DNA of 64,000 bases, from positions 651,927 through 715,926 of the forward strand of contig NZ_LT607414.1 of assembly GCF_900095225.1 (NCBI RefSeq). Reading direction: 5' to 3'. Under the pieces are notes generated by a model, which was not told the origin of the DNA, did no database searches, and saw only the letters and a list, made by a program, of their open reading frames with translations. This document shows, piece after piece, positions 17,147-26,707 of the stretch (within the stretch, counting starts at the first letter, position 1; each line of letters opens with the position of its first letter). Source of the stretch: Pseudomonas sp. UMAB-08. GTDB taxonomy: Bacteria > Pseudomonadota > Gammaproteobacteria > Pseudomonadales > Pseudomonadaceae. The position numbers and the translations under genes were made by a program.

Positions 17147-19132
17147 TCAAGAAAGTTCGCAGACACCGCTTCCATCAAACATGCCAACAACGGCTTGTTC
17201 TGTTTCCGAGACGACGTCTACCCCGTTCAGTTTGAACTCATACCTTGTCCGACCAAGACCCGCTGAACCACCGACAAGATAGATGGGTGCAATATGGTCA
17301 CTGTAGGGCTGAACCCTCCAGATAAAACCTTTGACAGTCTCCGCAGTGAGTTCGATCTCTTCTGTTTTAACCGCGTCATTAATCAACACTCCTCCGGTTC
17401 GCTTCGAATACGGTTCCCAAATCAGGGTCACCGTATCGCCAGACTTCAAATAGACAGACAGGTCAGGGACTTGTACCCGTATGGCATGATCTGGCCCATC
17501 CAATGAGCTGCAATTGAGATAACCGTTGCCAGGATAACGATCCGGGTACGTGGGCGCGTCCGGAGTGATAACGACGGCAGTGACCTCGACAACGGTAGTT
17601 TCCGACTGTTGTTCATTGGTCGAACCCGGACTGCCGATGCGGTAGTGCACCGGTACCGGTTTATTGCCGGCGTGCTGGATGTAAGACCATGGAATGGTAA
17701 CTTTCTTAAAACCGCCTGAGGCATCGCCAGGGGCAATGGTATAGGTCGCTTCGCTGACCAGCTCTGCGTCCCAATAAAATTCAATGTATTCGCCCGCGTT
17801 CAAAGGGCCATACAAATCAAATTCGAGGTCAGCAGGTTGATCTTTGTCGGCCTCTGTCAGTTTGTCTGGGGTATTTGACACTCTACCTCTGACGACGGCC
17901 ACGGGAAGGGCTGTGTTAACCGGATTTGGCCACTCAGGATCATCGTCAGGCCTTGCCGGACCTATCACTGAAAAGTCGACGTCGACTGTCGTCTCTGGTG
18001 TTTGCTCACTGGGCTGAGTGCCGCGCATTACCCGATAGCTGACATTCGTGGTTAACGCGCCGCTGGCTGAACCATATTCAGCCCGGAGTATTTGTGCAGG
18101 TACTGAGATCTCCAAAGGGAATACAGGAGAAGCTCCGACCGGATAAAGCGCTACCTCTGTCGTTCCCCACGTGAGTTCAATCTGGTCGTCTCCACCCACA
18201 TGGAAGCCGGTAAACGCAGGTATCTGCACCCTCACATTCGCGATCGCATCATTGAGATCAATCAGGCCATCGTCGTCTGCAAAGGGCACTACCGGATCTT
18301 GCAGGTCGAGCGGTATAGGGCCGAGCGCAACGCTCGTGGGGGTGAGTGTCTTTGGATAACGGCTCCGGTTGCCAGCCTTATCGTGCAACGAATAAAAGGC
18401 GACTACAGCGCCATCACCCTTTTCCTTGATATAGTCCGCTGGAAAAATGACCTCTTGGTCGGTATTTGCCGGCCCGACCACGCGAATGGTAGCAACAGGT
18501 GACAAATCGGGATCGCTGGGCAGAGGTGACTTTTCCCACCAGAATGAAACGGTGTCCCCGTCTTGCCAGTCTGGATAGCCGGGCACGGTGCCGATGACCT
18601 GATCGCCGTTGTCCTCCAGATACCCGTCGGTAATGGTGTCCTCCGGCAATACCAAAGAAGGAGGCTCGTCGTCGCCATAAGGGGCTGTCTTGTCGCAGAT
18701 CAAGGGGAGCACAACCGATAAGTTGGGAGCGCCGCCAATCCAAGACTCGAGTTTATAGCGGAGCTGATAACGGCCATCTGCCAGATGTCGCTTCGGAATT
18801 GACATCTCCTGTGGGAAATCGGCTGACGTCAGTGGTCCCGGAAAAGATGCTGTGCCGACGTCAACATAGGGTTCTAGAGTGTCATCGGGGTTTACATAAG
18901 CCCACTGCAAGGTGACATTGTCGACGTCTTCAGGGTACTCCGGCAAAACCTTCCATGCCGGGATTTTTACCGCCAGATCGTCTCCAAGCACGGTCGAATC
19001 CAACGTACCGTCCGTGGCATCTATGATTCCACTTACCTCAGGCACCGTAAGATCAGCCCTGGTTTCAGCCCGGCTCTGCCAATAATTTCGGCGTGCCTCT
19101 TCTGCGTTTAGTTTTTTTTTCGAAAGTGCCAT
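17147..19132 (-). CDS. Large repeat-module (Ig-like) protein of unknown function
   Basis: A 661-residue protein made of four to five modules of about 120 residues, each with a D/G-rich turn and a W/Y-rich strand (DGDTVSFWWEKS, GGDDQIELTWGTT, AGEYIEFYWDAE, SGDTVTLIWEPY). Modules end in motifs such as FYSLHDKAGNRS. The start at 19132 (MALSKKKLNAEEARRNY) has AGGGAG upstream at good spacing. An open frame continues upstream to 19735 but runs antisense across the beginning of pabB, and its sequence is unlike the module part. There is no signal peptide. It is first in the cluster with the autotransporter and the 491-residue paralogue. Its biological role is unknown. Confidence 0.8.
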   Translation of the reverse strand: MALSKKKLNAEEARRNYWQSRAETRADLTVPEVSGIIDATDGTLDSTVLGDDLAVKIPAWKVLPEYPEDVDNVTLQWAYVNPDDTLEPYVDVGTASFPGPLTSADFPQEMSIPKRHLADGRYQLRYKLESWIGGAPNLSVVLPLICDKTAPYGDDEPPSLVLPEDTITDGYLEDNGDQVIGTVPGYPDWQDGDTVSFWWEKSPLPSDPDLSPVATIRVVGPANTDQEVIFPADYIKEKGDGAVVAFYSLHDKAGNRSRYPKTLTPTSVALGPIPLDLQDPVVPFADDDGLIDLNDAIANVRVQIPAFTGFHVGGDDQIELTWGTTEVALYPVGASPVFPLEISVPAQILRAEYGSASGALTTNVSYRVMRGTQPSEQTPETTVDVDFSVIGPARPDDDPEWPNPVNTALPVAVVRGRVSNTPDKLTEADKDQPADLEFDLYGPLNAGEYIEFYWDAELVSEATYTIAPGDASGGFKKVTIPWSYIQHAGNKPVPVHYRIGSPGSTNEQQSETTVVEVTAVVITPDAPTYPDRYPGNGYLNCSSLDGPDHAIRVQVPDLSVYLKSGDTVTLIWEPYSKRTGGVLINDAVKTEEIELTAETVKGFIWRVQPYSDHIAPIYLVGGSAGLGRTRYEFKLNGVDVVSETEQAVVGMFDGSGVCELS

Positions 19133-19284
19133 GTTGAATGCTCCCTGCAAGTCCATTTCAGCCATACCTGAGCCCATGGCTGTTCGATGCAACGCGGTAG
19201 AAAGGAGGCAACTGCAAACATACCGCGCTGCCAGGTCGGTCAAGACCTGATCGAAATTAGAACGCCGATTACTTCCGCTGGATA

Positions 19285-19300
19285 CTGTCAGAAATGACAG
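19285..19300. promoter_or_regulatory. Perfect palindromic operator-like site
   Basis: CTGTCA-GAAA-TGACAG, a 6-bp inverted repeat around a 4-base spacer, lies 153 bases before the start of the module protein gene and about 205 bases before pabB. It is a candidate operator for the accessory cluster. I cannot assign the regulator. Confidence 0.35.
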
Positions 19301-19504
19301 GTAGGCCGTCTTTCCGAGTGAATTCCGCTGAACGGTAAGGTCCTGCAGCGCCCATACGACGTCGAAACCTGCGGTTAGACATGGCGGCTTAACGGCAATA
19401 GTTTCTCCGATGCGGCACGTCTGTTTCATTTTGGCGCCGAACCCTCTGCGAGATGCCCCTAGGACACCGCTCGGTAGAGGATTACAATCCCCGCCCTCAC
19501 ACCG

Positions 19505-20866
19505 ATGACCGATTTTCTGCGAATGCTGACCTGTTCCGTATACCCGCTGCCGTACCGCGCCAACCCCGCCGAGTATTTCTCGAGAGTTCGCCATGCTCCG
19601 GGGGCCGTGCTGCTTGACAGCGGCAGGCCGACCGCCGACCGCGGACTGTTCGATCTGCTCAGCGCATGGCCTGTAGAGCAGTTGCTGGTGCAGCCTGAGG
19701 AAACCGGCAGCGGCTTCCTCCAACGCCTGCGTCAAAGTCTCGAGCAGCTAGGCACCGCGCAACTGCCCGAAGACTGTCCACTGCCATTTGCAGGTGGGTT
19801 GATCGGCTACCTCAGTTACGATTTTGGTCGGCGTCTGGAGCCTCTGCCCGCCCACGCCATCGATGATCTGCAACTGCCTGATGCGCGCCTCGGTGTTTAT
19901 GCGTGGGCGATGATCAGCGATCACCAGCAAGGCACCAGTCAATTGGTGTTCCATCCTGCATTGCCCGACAGCGAACGGCAGCGCTTGCTCACGCTGTTTT
20001 CACACGTGCCTGCCGCTGACTCGGCGACCTTCAAACTGATCGGTGCCTTCAAGGCCGACCTGACTGAACGTGATTACCGCAGCGCGTTTATGCGCATTCA
20101 GGCCTACATCCAGTCCGGCGACTGTTATCAAGTCAATTTTGCCCAACGCTTCCAGGCCGATTGCCAAGGCGACCCCTGGGCGGCTTACTGCGCCTTGCGC
20201 AGGGCCTGCCCGACGCCCTTTTCCGGCTTCATGACCTTGCCTGACAACAACGCCCTGCTGAGCCTGTCTCCGGAACGTTTTGTGCAAGTCAGTCACCGTA
20301 AAGTGGAAACCCGCCCGATCAAAGGTACCCGCCCGCGTAGCAAGGACATGGCGCAAGACGCCGCCTATGCCGCCGAGTTGCTGAACAGCCCGAAGGACCG
20401 TGCCGAAAACCTGATGATCGTCGATTTGCTGCGAAATGATCTGGGCCGCAGTTGCAAGACTGGCTCGGTGACAGTCCCGGAACTGTTCAGCCTGGAAAGT
20501 TACCCGAACGTGCATCACTTGGTGAGCAGCGTGACGGGAGAACTGGCTGCGGATAAGGATTCGCTGGACCTGATCGCCGGCAGCTTCCCCGGAGGTTCGA
20601 TCACCGGCGCGCCGAAAATTCGAGCGATGCAGATTATCGACGAGCTGGAGCCCACGCGTCGGACGCTGTACTGCGGATCATTGATGTATCTGGATGTGCG
20701 TGGAGAGATGGACAGTTCCATCGCCATTCGCAGCCTGCTGGTCAAGGATGGACGTGTTTCGTGCTGGGGCGGCGGCGGCATTGTCGCCGATTCGGAGTGC
20801 GAAGCCGAATACCAAGAGTCAATCACCAAGGTGCGAGTGCTGCTCGATACGTTGCAGGCTCTTTAA
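19505..20866 (+). CDS. pabB: Aminodeoxychorismate synthase component I
   Basis: Converts chorismate plus ammonia to 4-amino-4-deoxychorismate, the first step toward p-aminobenzoate and folate. It has 453 residues, typical for PabB. The anthranilate-synthase-I N-terminal domain (about 1-150) is followed by the chorismate-binding domain with SGDCYQVNFAQRF, the PIKGTRPR motif (K near residue 278), and SFPGGSITGAPKIRAMQIID. The P-I-K-G-T form of the active-site motif distinguishes PabB from TrpE (P-I-A-G-T). The ATG at 19505 is used; an in-frame ATG at 19523 (MLTCSVYPLPY) fits relatives nearly as well and neither has a strong ribosome site. It converges on thrH. Confidence 0.95.
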   Translation: MTDFLRMLTCSVYPLPYRANPAEYFSRVRHAPGAVLLDSGRPTADRGLFDLLSAWPVEQLLVQPEETGSGFLQRLRQSLEQLGTAQLPEDCPLPFAGGLIGYLSYDFGRRLEPLPAHAIDDLQLPDARLGVYAWAMISDHQQGTSQLVFHPALPDSERQRLLTLFSHVPAADSATFKLIGAFKADLTERDYRSAFMRIQAYIQSGDCYQVNFAQRFQADCQGDPWAAYCALRRACPTPFSGFMTLPDNNALLSLSPERFVQVSHRKVETRPIKGTRPRSKDMAQDAAYAAELLNSPKDRAENLMIVDLLRNDLGRSCKTGSVTVPELFSLESYPNVHHLVSSVTGELAADKDSLDLIAGSFPGGSITGAPKIRAMQIIDELEPTRRTLYCGSLMYLDVRGEMDSSIAIRSLLVKDGRVSCWGGGGIVADSECEAEYQESITKVRVLLDTLQAL

Positions 20867-20911
20867 GCGTAACGTGCTGGCCTTTGCGACCAGCGCGCTA
20901 CCGGTGCAGCC

Positions 20912-21529
20912 TTACAGACTCAATTCACGGTTCGACGCCTTGAGGAATTCTTTCTTCAGGTCCTCGAAGGTGTGCACGGCTGGAAACTGCGGAAATTCGC
21001 GGATCACGTTTTCCGGCGCATGGAACAGAATGCCTGCGTCTGCCTCACCGAGCATGGTGGTGTCGTTGTACGAATCACCGGCCGCGATGACACGATAGTA
21101 CAGACTCTTGAACGCCAGAACCGACTGACGTTTCGGGTCTTTCTGACGCAGCTGATAGCTGGCGACACGGTCCGTCTCGTCGGTGATCAGACGATGGCAG
21201 AGCAAGGTCGGGAAGCCCAGCTGACGCATCAGTGGCTGAGAAAATTCGTAGAAGGTGTCCGACAGAATCACCACCTGGAAACGCTCGCGCAGCCAGTTGA
21301 CGAATTCGATGGCGCCGTCCAGCGGGCTGAGGGTCGCGATCACTTCCTGAATATCAGAAAGCTTCAAGCCGTGCTCATCGAGAATCCGCAGACGCTGCTT
21401 CATCAGTACGTCGTAATCGGGAATATCCCGGGTGGTCGCCCTCAGCGATTCGATACCGGTTTTTTCAGCAAAGGCGATCCAGATCTCCGGGACCAGCACG
21501 CCTTCCAGGTCGAGACAGGCAATTTCCAC
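20912..21529 (-). CDS. thrH: Phosphoserine phosphatase / homoserine phosphotransferase ThrH
   Basis: HAD-superfamily enzyme of 205 residues that dephosphorylates phosphoserine and can transfer the phosphate to homoserine. The catalytic motif I is MEIACLDLEGVLVPE (D-x-E, the ThrH variant). Motif II lies in VVILSDTFYEF and motifs III-IV in KSLYYRVIAAGDSYNDTTML. Length and sequence match Pseudomonas ThrH closely. It is convergent with pabB (45-base gap with a weak GCTGG/CCAGC hairpin) and divergent from cysH, the conserved pabB-thrH-cysH-cysB order in Pseudomonas. Confidence 0.96.
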   Translation of the reverse strand: MEIACLDLEGVLVPEIWIAFAEKTGIESLRATTRDIPDYDVLMKQRLRILDEHGLKLSDIQEVIATLSPLDGAIEFVNWLRERFQVVILSDTFYEFSQPLMRQLGFPTLLCHRLITDETDRVASYQLRQKDPKRQSVLAFKSLYYRVIAAGDSYNDTTMLGEADAGILFHAPENVIREFPQFPAVHTFEDLKKEFLKASNRELSL

Positions 21530-21695
21530 AGAACACTCCTAGAGGGGACTTCAAAAAAGAAGCGGCACTTTAGGTCGTCTGATCAATTATTTCCAGCAGC
21601 GCAGCACCTACGCCAACCGGCAATTGCCCAAAAGATTTTGTTACTATTGCAACCATTACGAGCGCGAAGCGCCATACCTGTTAGGAAGCCGCCTG

Positions 21696-22430
21696 ATGAG
21701 CCAACCCTTCAACGTCGCCGAACTTGCAGCGACTTACGCCAACAAATCTGCACAGGACATCCTGAAACTGGCTTTCGAGCATTTCGGTGATGAGTTGTGG
21801 ATCTCATTCAGCGGTGCCGAAGATGTGGTGCTGGTGGACATGGCCTGGAAGCTGAACAAGAACGTCAAAGTGTTCAGCCTGGACACGGGGCGCCTGCACC
21901 CGGAAACCTATCGGTTCATCGAACAGACGCGTGAGCATTACAAAATTGATATCGAGCTGATTTCGCCGGATCAGCGCGTGCTCGAACCGTTCGTCAAGGA
22001 AAAGGGTTTGTTCAGTTTCTACAAGGATGGCCATGGCGAATGCTGCGGTATCCGCAAAATCCAGCCGTTGCGCCGTAAGCTGGCAGGGGTCAAGGCCTGG
22101 GCCACCGGTCAACGCCGGGACCAGAGCCCGAGCACCCGCAGCGAGGTTGCCGTCCTGGAAATCGACAGCGCCTTCTCCACCCCTGAGCGTGCGCTGTACA
22201 AATTCAACCCGTTGGCGCAAATGACCAGCGAAGAGATCTGGGGTTATATCCGCATGCTGGAGTTGCCTTACAACACCTTGCATGAGCGCGGCTTCATCAG
22301 CATCGGCTGCGAGCCTTGCACGCGCCCCGTGCTGCCGAACCAGCATGAACGCGAAGGCCGTTGGTGGTGGGAAGAGTCCACGCAGAAAGAGTGCGGACTG
22401 CACTCAGGGAACCTGATCGCCAAGGTGTAA
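21696..22430 (+). CDS. cysH: Assimilatory adenylyl-sulfate (APS) reductase
   Basis: Reduces adenosine 5'-phosphosulfate to sulfite in sulfate assimilation. It has 244 residues. The four iron-sulfur cysteines of the APS-specific class are present as CCGIRK and [10 protein letters not shown], and the catalytic C-terminal cysteine is in [10 protein letters not shown]. The CC/CxxC pairs mark this as an APS rather than PAPS reductase, as known for Pseudomonas. The ATG at 21696 ([11 protein letters not shown]) has AGGAAG upstream. The cysB regulator gene lies convergently 74 bases away, and CysB would be expected to control this gene. Confidence 0.96.
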   Translation: MSQPFNVAELAATYANKSAQDILKLAFEHFGDELWISFSGAEDVVLVDMAWKLNKNVKVFSLDTGRLHPETYRFIEQTREHYKIDIELISPDQRVLEPFVKEKGLFSFYKDGHGECCGIRKIQPLRRKLAGVKAWATGQRRDQSPSTRSEVAVLEIDSAFSTPERALYKFNPLAQMTSEEIWGYIRMLELPYNTLHERGFISIGCEPCTRPVLPNQHEREGRWWWEESTQKECGLHSGNLIAKV

Positions 22431-22441
22431 GGCTGACACCA

Positions 22442-22493
22442 CCTTCGCGAATCTACTCGCGAAGGGTTTGATGCGGTGTGCCAGGCACACCGC
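22442..22493. terminator. Two hairpins between convergent cysH and cysB
   Basis: CCTTCGCGA-ATCTAC-TCGCGAAGG (22442-22465) and GCGGTGTG-CCAGG-CACACCGC (22473-22493) are perfect 9-bp and 8-bp stems. Neither has a long T-run, so they may act as bidirectional terminators or mRNA 3' end stabilisers. The first resembles the core of Pseudomonas REP sequences. Confidence 0.55.
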
Positions 22494-22504
22494 CTTGATC
22501 GCAA

Positions 22505-23488
<984 letters not shown>

Positions 23489-23615
23489 TCAAAGCAGTAG
23501 ACGCCACGGTCATCAGCGACGGTATATAACTATATTAATGGTTGAACCGATAAAGCTAGAACTTTTTATCACTTTTACAGAGCAATGGCACGCTCAATTT
23601 CAGCGATACACAGAC

Positions 23616-24104
23616 TTATTCGCGCCCACGATGCATGGGCACCATGTAGACCGGAACCTCCGACAACTGCAGAACCCTGGCGACGGTACGGCCCAGTGGC
23701 GTATCGCCTTCTGTGCCACGGCTGTGGCTGCCGACGATCAACAGATCGACGGCCAGCTTTTGCGCTTGCTCGAGGATCACATTGGAAGGATCCCCCTGAA
23801 TCACCCGCACCGTGCGAATCAACGCCAGGTCCTGATGACCTTCGCCTAACTCGTCTCGAAAGCCATTCAGAACGCGCTGCTCAATCGTTTCCATGACGGT
23901 GTTCAAGCCTTGGGTGTGCAACTCTTTCAACGTGTCCTCATCAAGATAGCTCTGCAAAACCGACTCGGCGAACAACCCTATGGGCTCCACCGCATGGATC
24001 ACATTCAGCTCGGCATTGAAGGTTCGCGCCAGCGCCAAGGCATGTTGCAAGACATAAGGCGCATAAAGACCGAGGTCAGTGGCATACAGCATTGAACGAA
24101 TCAT
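23616..24104 (-). CDS. Universal stress protein (UspA family)
   Basis: A 162-residue single Usp domain. The N-terminus MIRSMLYATDLGLYAPYVLQ and the C-terminal nucleotide-binding motif LLIVGSHSRGTEGDTPLGRT followed by VARVLQLSEVPVYMVP show an ATP-binding type Usp (G-x2-G-x9-G-S/T pattern). Such proteins help survival in stasis and low oxygen. It stands alone between cysB and the 5'-nucleotidase gene, in the same direction as both. No FNR/ANR box was recognised in the 95 bases upstream. Confidence 0.9.
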   Translation of the reverse strand: MIRSMLYATDLGLYAPYVLQHALALARTFNAELNVIHAVEPIGLFAESVLQSYLDEDTLKELHTQGLNTVMETIEQRVLNGFRDELGEGHQDLALIRTVRVIQGDPSNVILEQAQKLAVDLLIVGSHSRGTEGDTPLGRTVARVLQLSEVPVYMVPMHRGRE

Positions 24105-24199
24105 ACGACCTCCTCGATTGCCAATAGTGGCGGAGATTGACTGAGCTTAGCAGCGCCTTGACGACTGCGGCGGCCGCTATCTCACGAGGAAACAAAGGC

Positions 24200-25105
24200 T
24201 CACGGTTTTACTTCATTGCTGATGCCGTGCGGCACATGCCCCGTCGCAACGACATCACGCGCCTTTTCGCAATGCCCAGGCTGATCGTCAAAAAACACAT
24301 CGGCGGCGAAGGCTTCAAGAAAGGCCGATTTTTCCAGACCGCCCAGAAACAGCGACTCGTCCAGGCGAATATTCCATTCCCGCAATGTGCGAATCACCCG
24401 CTCATGCGCTGGCGCAGAGCGCGCGGTAACCAGCGCGGTACGGATCGGGCAAGCGTCCTCGGGAAACTCGCGCTGCAACAGGTTCAGCGCGGCAAGAAAG
24501 GGCTTGAACGGACCTCCACGTAACGGCTCGCGCGCTGACTCACGCTCACTGGCCTGAAACGCTTCCAGCCCGTCGGATTGATAGACTCGCTCGGACTCGT
24601 CGGAAAACAGCACCGCGTCGCCATCAAACGCAATGCGCAATTCGGCACTGGCCGCACGGCGTGCGCCGCCAGACAGAATCGTCGCTGCGGCAAAGCCGGC
24701 GTCCAGAGCGCTGCGCACATCCTCGGCGTGGGTCGAGAGAAACAAATGACAGCCAAACGCCGCCAGATACGGATAAGGGCTACGCCCTCCGACGAAAGCA
24801 GCACGCGTGATGTCCAGGCCATAATGCTGGATCGAGTTGAATACCCGCAGCCCCGTATCGGCGCTGTTGCGCGAAACCAGAATGACTTCGACCCGCGACG
24901 TCTCCAGCCTCGCATTCAGGCTAAGGAGTTTCTCCACCAACAGGTAGGCATCGCCCTGTTCGAGGATCTCATCCTCATGCTCGATCTGGTATTGGCGATA
25001 CGCCCCCACACCCTCAGTCTCGTACACCGCATGGCTTTCGCGCAGATCGAATAGCGCTCGCGATGAAATCGCCAGGACCAATTTTTTACCTAGACCTGTA
25101 GCCAT
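24200..25105 (-). CDS. 5'-nucleotidase (cytosolic IA-like family)
   Basis: A 301-residue protein of the bacterial 5'-nucleotidase family (PF06189). Characteristic segments are KLVLAISSRALFDLRESHAV, VILVSRNSADTGLRVFNSIQ, FVGGRSPYPYLAAFGCHLFL and LRIAFDGDAVLFSDESERVY, the last with the D-x-D nucleophile pattern of HAD-like phosphatases. It probably dephosphorylates nucleoside monophosphates in the cytoplasm. It is 21 bases downstream of the panE-like gene and co-oriented with it and the thioredoxin-like gene, so these three may share a transcript. Confidence 0.9.
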   Translation of the reverse strand: MATGLGKKLVLAISSRALFDLRESHAVYETEGVGAYRQYQIEHEDEILEQGDAYLLVEKLLSLNARLETSRVEVILVSRNSADTGLRVFNSIQHYGLDITRAAFVGGRSPYPYLAAFGCHLFLSTHAEDVRSALDAGFAAATILSGGARRAASAELRIAFDGDAVLFSDESERVYQSDGLEAFQASERESAREPLRGGPFKPFLAALNLLQREFPEDACPIRTALVTARSAPAHERVIRTLREWNIRLDESLFLGGLEKSAFLEAFAADVFFDDQPGHCEKARDVVATGHVPHGISNEVKP

Positions 25106-25126
25106 ATATCACCCTGCCTGGCTGTG

Positions 25127-26080
25127 TCAGCCGTTACGCCTATCGATGAAGGCCAATGCCTGGTACAACGCGCGAATCCTGGGCATCTCATGCCCGGCGT
25201 TCAGCGCTGCCGCCAATGGCTTGGCATAGATAGCTTCCAACTCCAGGGGTCGTTTTTCCAGAAAATCAAGGTACATGCTTGGTCTGTAATCCGGCATTTT
25301 TTCTGTCACGGCAAACAAATGTTCGGCGTACCCCTCGGGCAAGGCATGCCCACATGCCCGAGCCCCTTGCACCACTTCGCTCATCACTGCCTGAATCAAC
25401 TCGCGGCTATTCGCGTCGCCCATTAACGGCGTGGTGCTCGCCCTCAGCAGCACGGACAGACCGTTATACGGGACGTTCCAGACCAGTTTCTGCCAGCGCG
25501 CCTGAGCCAGGCTGGGCGTCGCCTGGGATTCCAGCCCGGCCTTGCGAAACAGCTCGGCCCCCTCCTCGGTGATGCTCAGCCGAGATGCCGCGTCAGTTGC
25601 CGGACCGCTGTGGTACCCGAGATTTACCGCACCCAACGCCTGATGCGTGATAACCCCCGGCGCAGTTCGGTGGACACAAACAAAGCACAAACCACCCAAC
25701 AGGTGCAGCGACGCTGGCAACAATGACTGCAGATCGTCCTCGACACCCAGACCATTTTGCAGCAACAGGACTTTCGCGCCGGGCGCTGCAGCCTGGGTGA
25801 TGATCGGTGCAAGGTCCGCATTGCTGGTGGTTTTAGTACCGACCAGCAACCAATCACAAGGCGGCATATCCGCAGCCGAGGAATAAGCCTGCACCGGATT
25901 CAAGGTCAGAGCACCATGAACGGCACTGTCCAGATGCAGGCCATTGTGTGCCACCGCCGCAAACTCATTGCGCAATAGAAAATGCACATCAAAGCCGGCG
26001 CGAGACAGCATCAAACCGTAAAAACCGCCAATCGCACCGGTGCCTATAATTCCGATCCGTACCCGTATCGCTTTACTCAC
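25127..26080 (-). CDS. Putative 2-dehydropantoate 2-reductase (ketopantoate reductase)
   Basis: NADPH-dependent reductase of the PanE/ApbA family, 317 residues. The Rossmann motif is RIGIIGTGAIGGFYGLML. The C-terminal helical domain has the catalytic lysine region RWQKLVWNVPYNGLSVLL (K-x3-N) and the conserved E-I/L-x-x-I-Y near KRPLELEAIYAKPLAAALNA. It would reduce ketopantoate to pantoate for coenzyme A synthesis. Pseudomonas genomes carry several paralogues and this one need not be the main PanE, so no symbol is given. It starts 15 bases downstream of the thioredoxin-like gene. Confidence 0.88.
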   Translation of the reverse strand: MSKAIRVRIGIIGTGAIGGFYGLMLSRAGFDVHFLLRNEFAAVAHNGLHLDSAVHGALTLNPVQAYSSAADMPPCDWLLVGTKTTSNADLAPIITQAAAPGAKVLLLQNGLGVEDDLQSLLPASLHLLGGLCFVCVHRTAPGVITHQALGAVNLGYHSGPATDAASRLSITEEGAELFRKAGLESQATPSLAQARWQKLVWNVPYNGLSVLLRASTTPLMGDANSRELIQAVMSEVVQGARACGHALPEGYAEHLFAVTEKMPDYRPSMYLDFLEKRPLELEAIYAKPLAAALNAGHEMPRIRALYQALAFIDRRNG

Positions 26081-26095
26081 CCTGGCAACTCCCCG

Positions 26096-26431
26096 TCATG
26101 GCAACTCTTCAGCATCAATACTCAACACCCGATTCAAGCCCGCGCGGAGCTCGGACAACGTCAATCGGGCATGCAAAGCCCCATAGAATTCACCGTCACG
26201 CACCACAAACAACGCCGGCAGATGGAACACCTGATAACGCTGAACCACGCCCCCATTTTCAGCGGCGTCAATCCAGCACACACGCTCGACAGGCAGATCG
26301 AGGCGGGGCAACGCGTCCCTGGCCCAGCGACAACTGGCACACCCGACGCTGGTAAAAATGACCAGCGAGGTGCCCGGCAACGTCAGCAAACGCTGATCTA
26401 CATCGAAGTCGGTCAGTTCCAATTCGTTCAC
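26096..26431 (-). CDS. Thioredoxin-like protein with CASC motif
   Basis: A 111-residue thioredoxin-fold protein. The redox motif is FTSVGCASCRWARD (C-x2-C), followed by the cis-proline region FHLPALFVV (L-P-A). A GTG start at 26431 (VNELELTDFDV) is chosen because a near-perfect ribosome site AGGAGGTC lies six bases upstream; a longer open frame to 26533 has no such site. There is no signal peptide, so it is cytoplasmic. It is first in a likely three-gene transcript with the panE-like and 5'-nucleotidase genes. Its redox partner is unknown. Confidence 0.82.
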   Translation of the reverse strand: MNELELTDFDVDQRLLTLPGTSLVIFTSVGCASCRWARDALPRLDLPVERVCWIDAAENGGVVQRYQVFHLPALFVVRDGEFYGALHARLTLSELRAGLNRVLSIDAEELP

Positions 26432-26707
26432 AAAAGACCTCCTGAAGACTGGCTGCACACTATCCGTCCCGACGGGCCCGCTTGCAAATTCCTCTTTGAA
26501 TCGCGTACGGCCTAGTCTTTTTCGACACCACATCTGTCCGCCAAAGATAGCGATCAGGCCATGCCGCCGGGATTAAAGCCGCGTTTGCCCATTGTCGAAC
26601 AACCGGATAACGCGCTAAGGTTCCGGTCCCCGCTGTGCTCAATCGTGCTGGGCTCCGCCGCACGGGGATCGTTGGCGGCCAGCACCCGTGACCTGACGAG
26701 TAACACG

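Noticed and set aside
19133..19735. N-terminal extension of the large module protein
   Set aside because: It runs antisense over the beginning of pabB, lacks the module sequence pattern, and the start at 19132 has a strong ribosome site.
22442..22493. Possible full REP/BIME mobile repeat
   Set aside because: The hairpins resemble REP cores, but no second copy was noticed in the window, so they are listed only as terminator-like hairpins.
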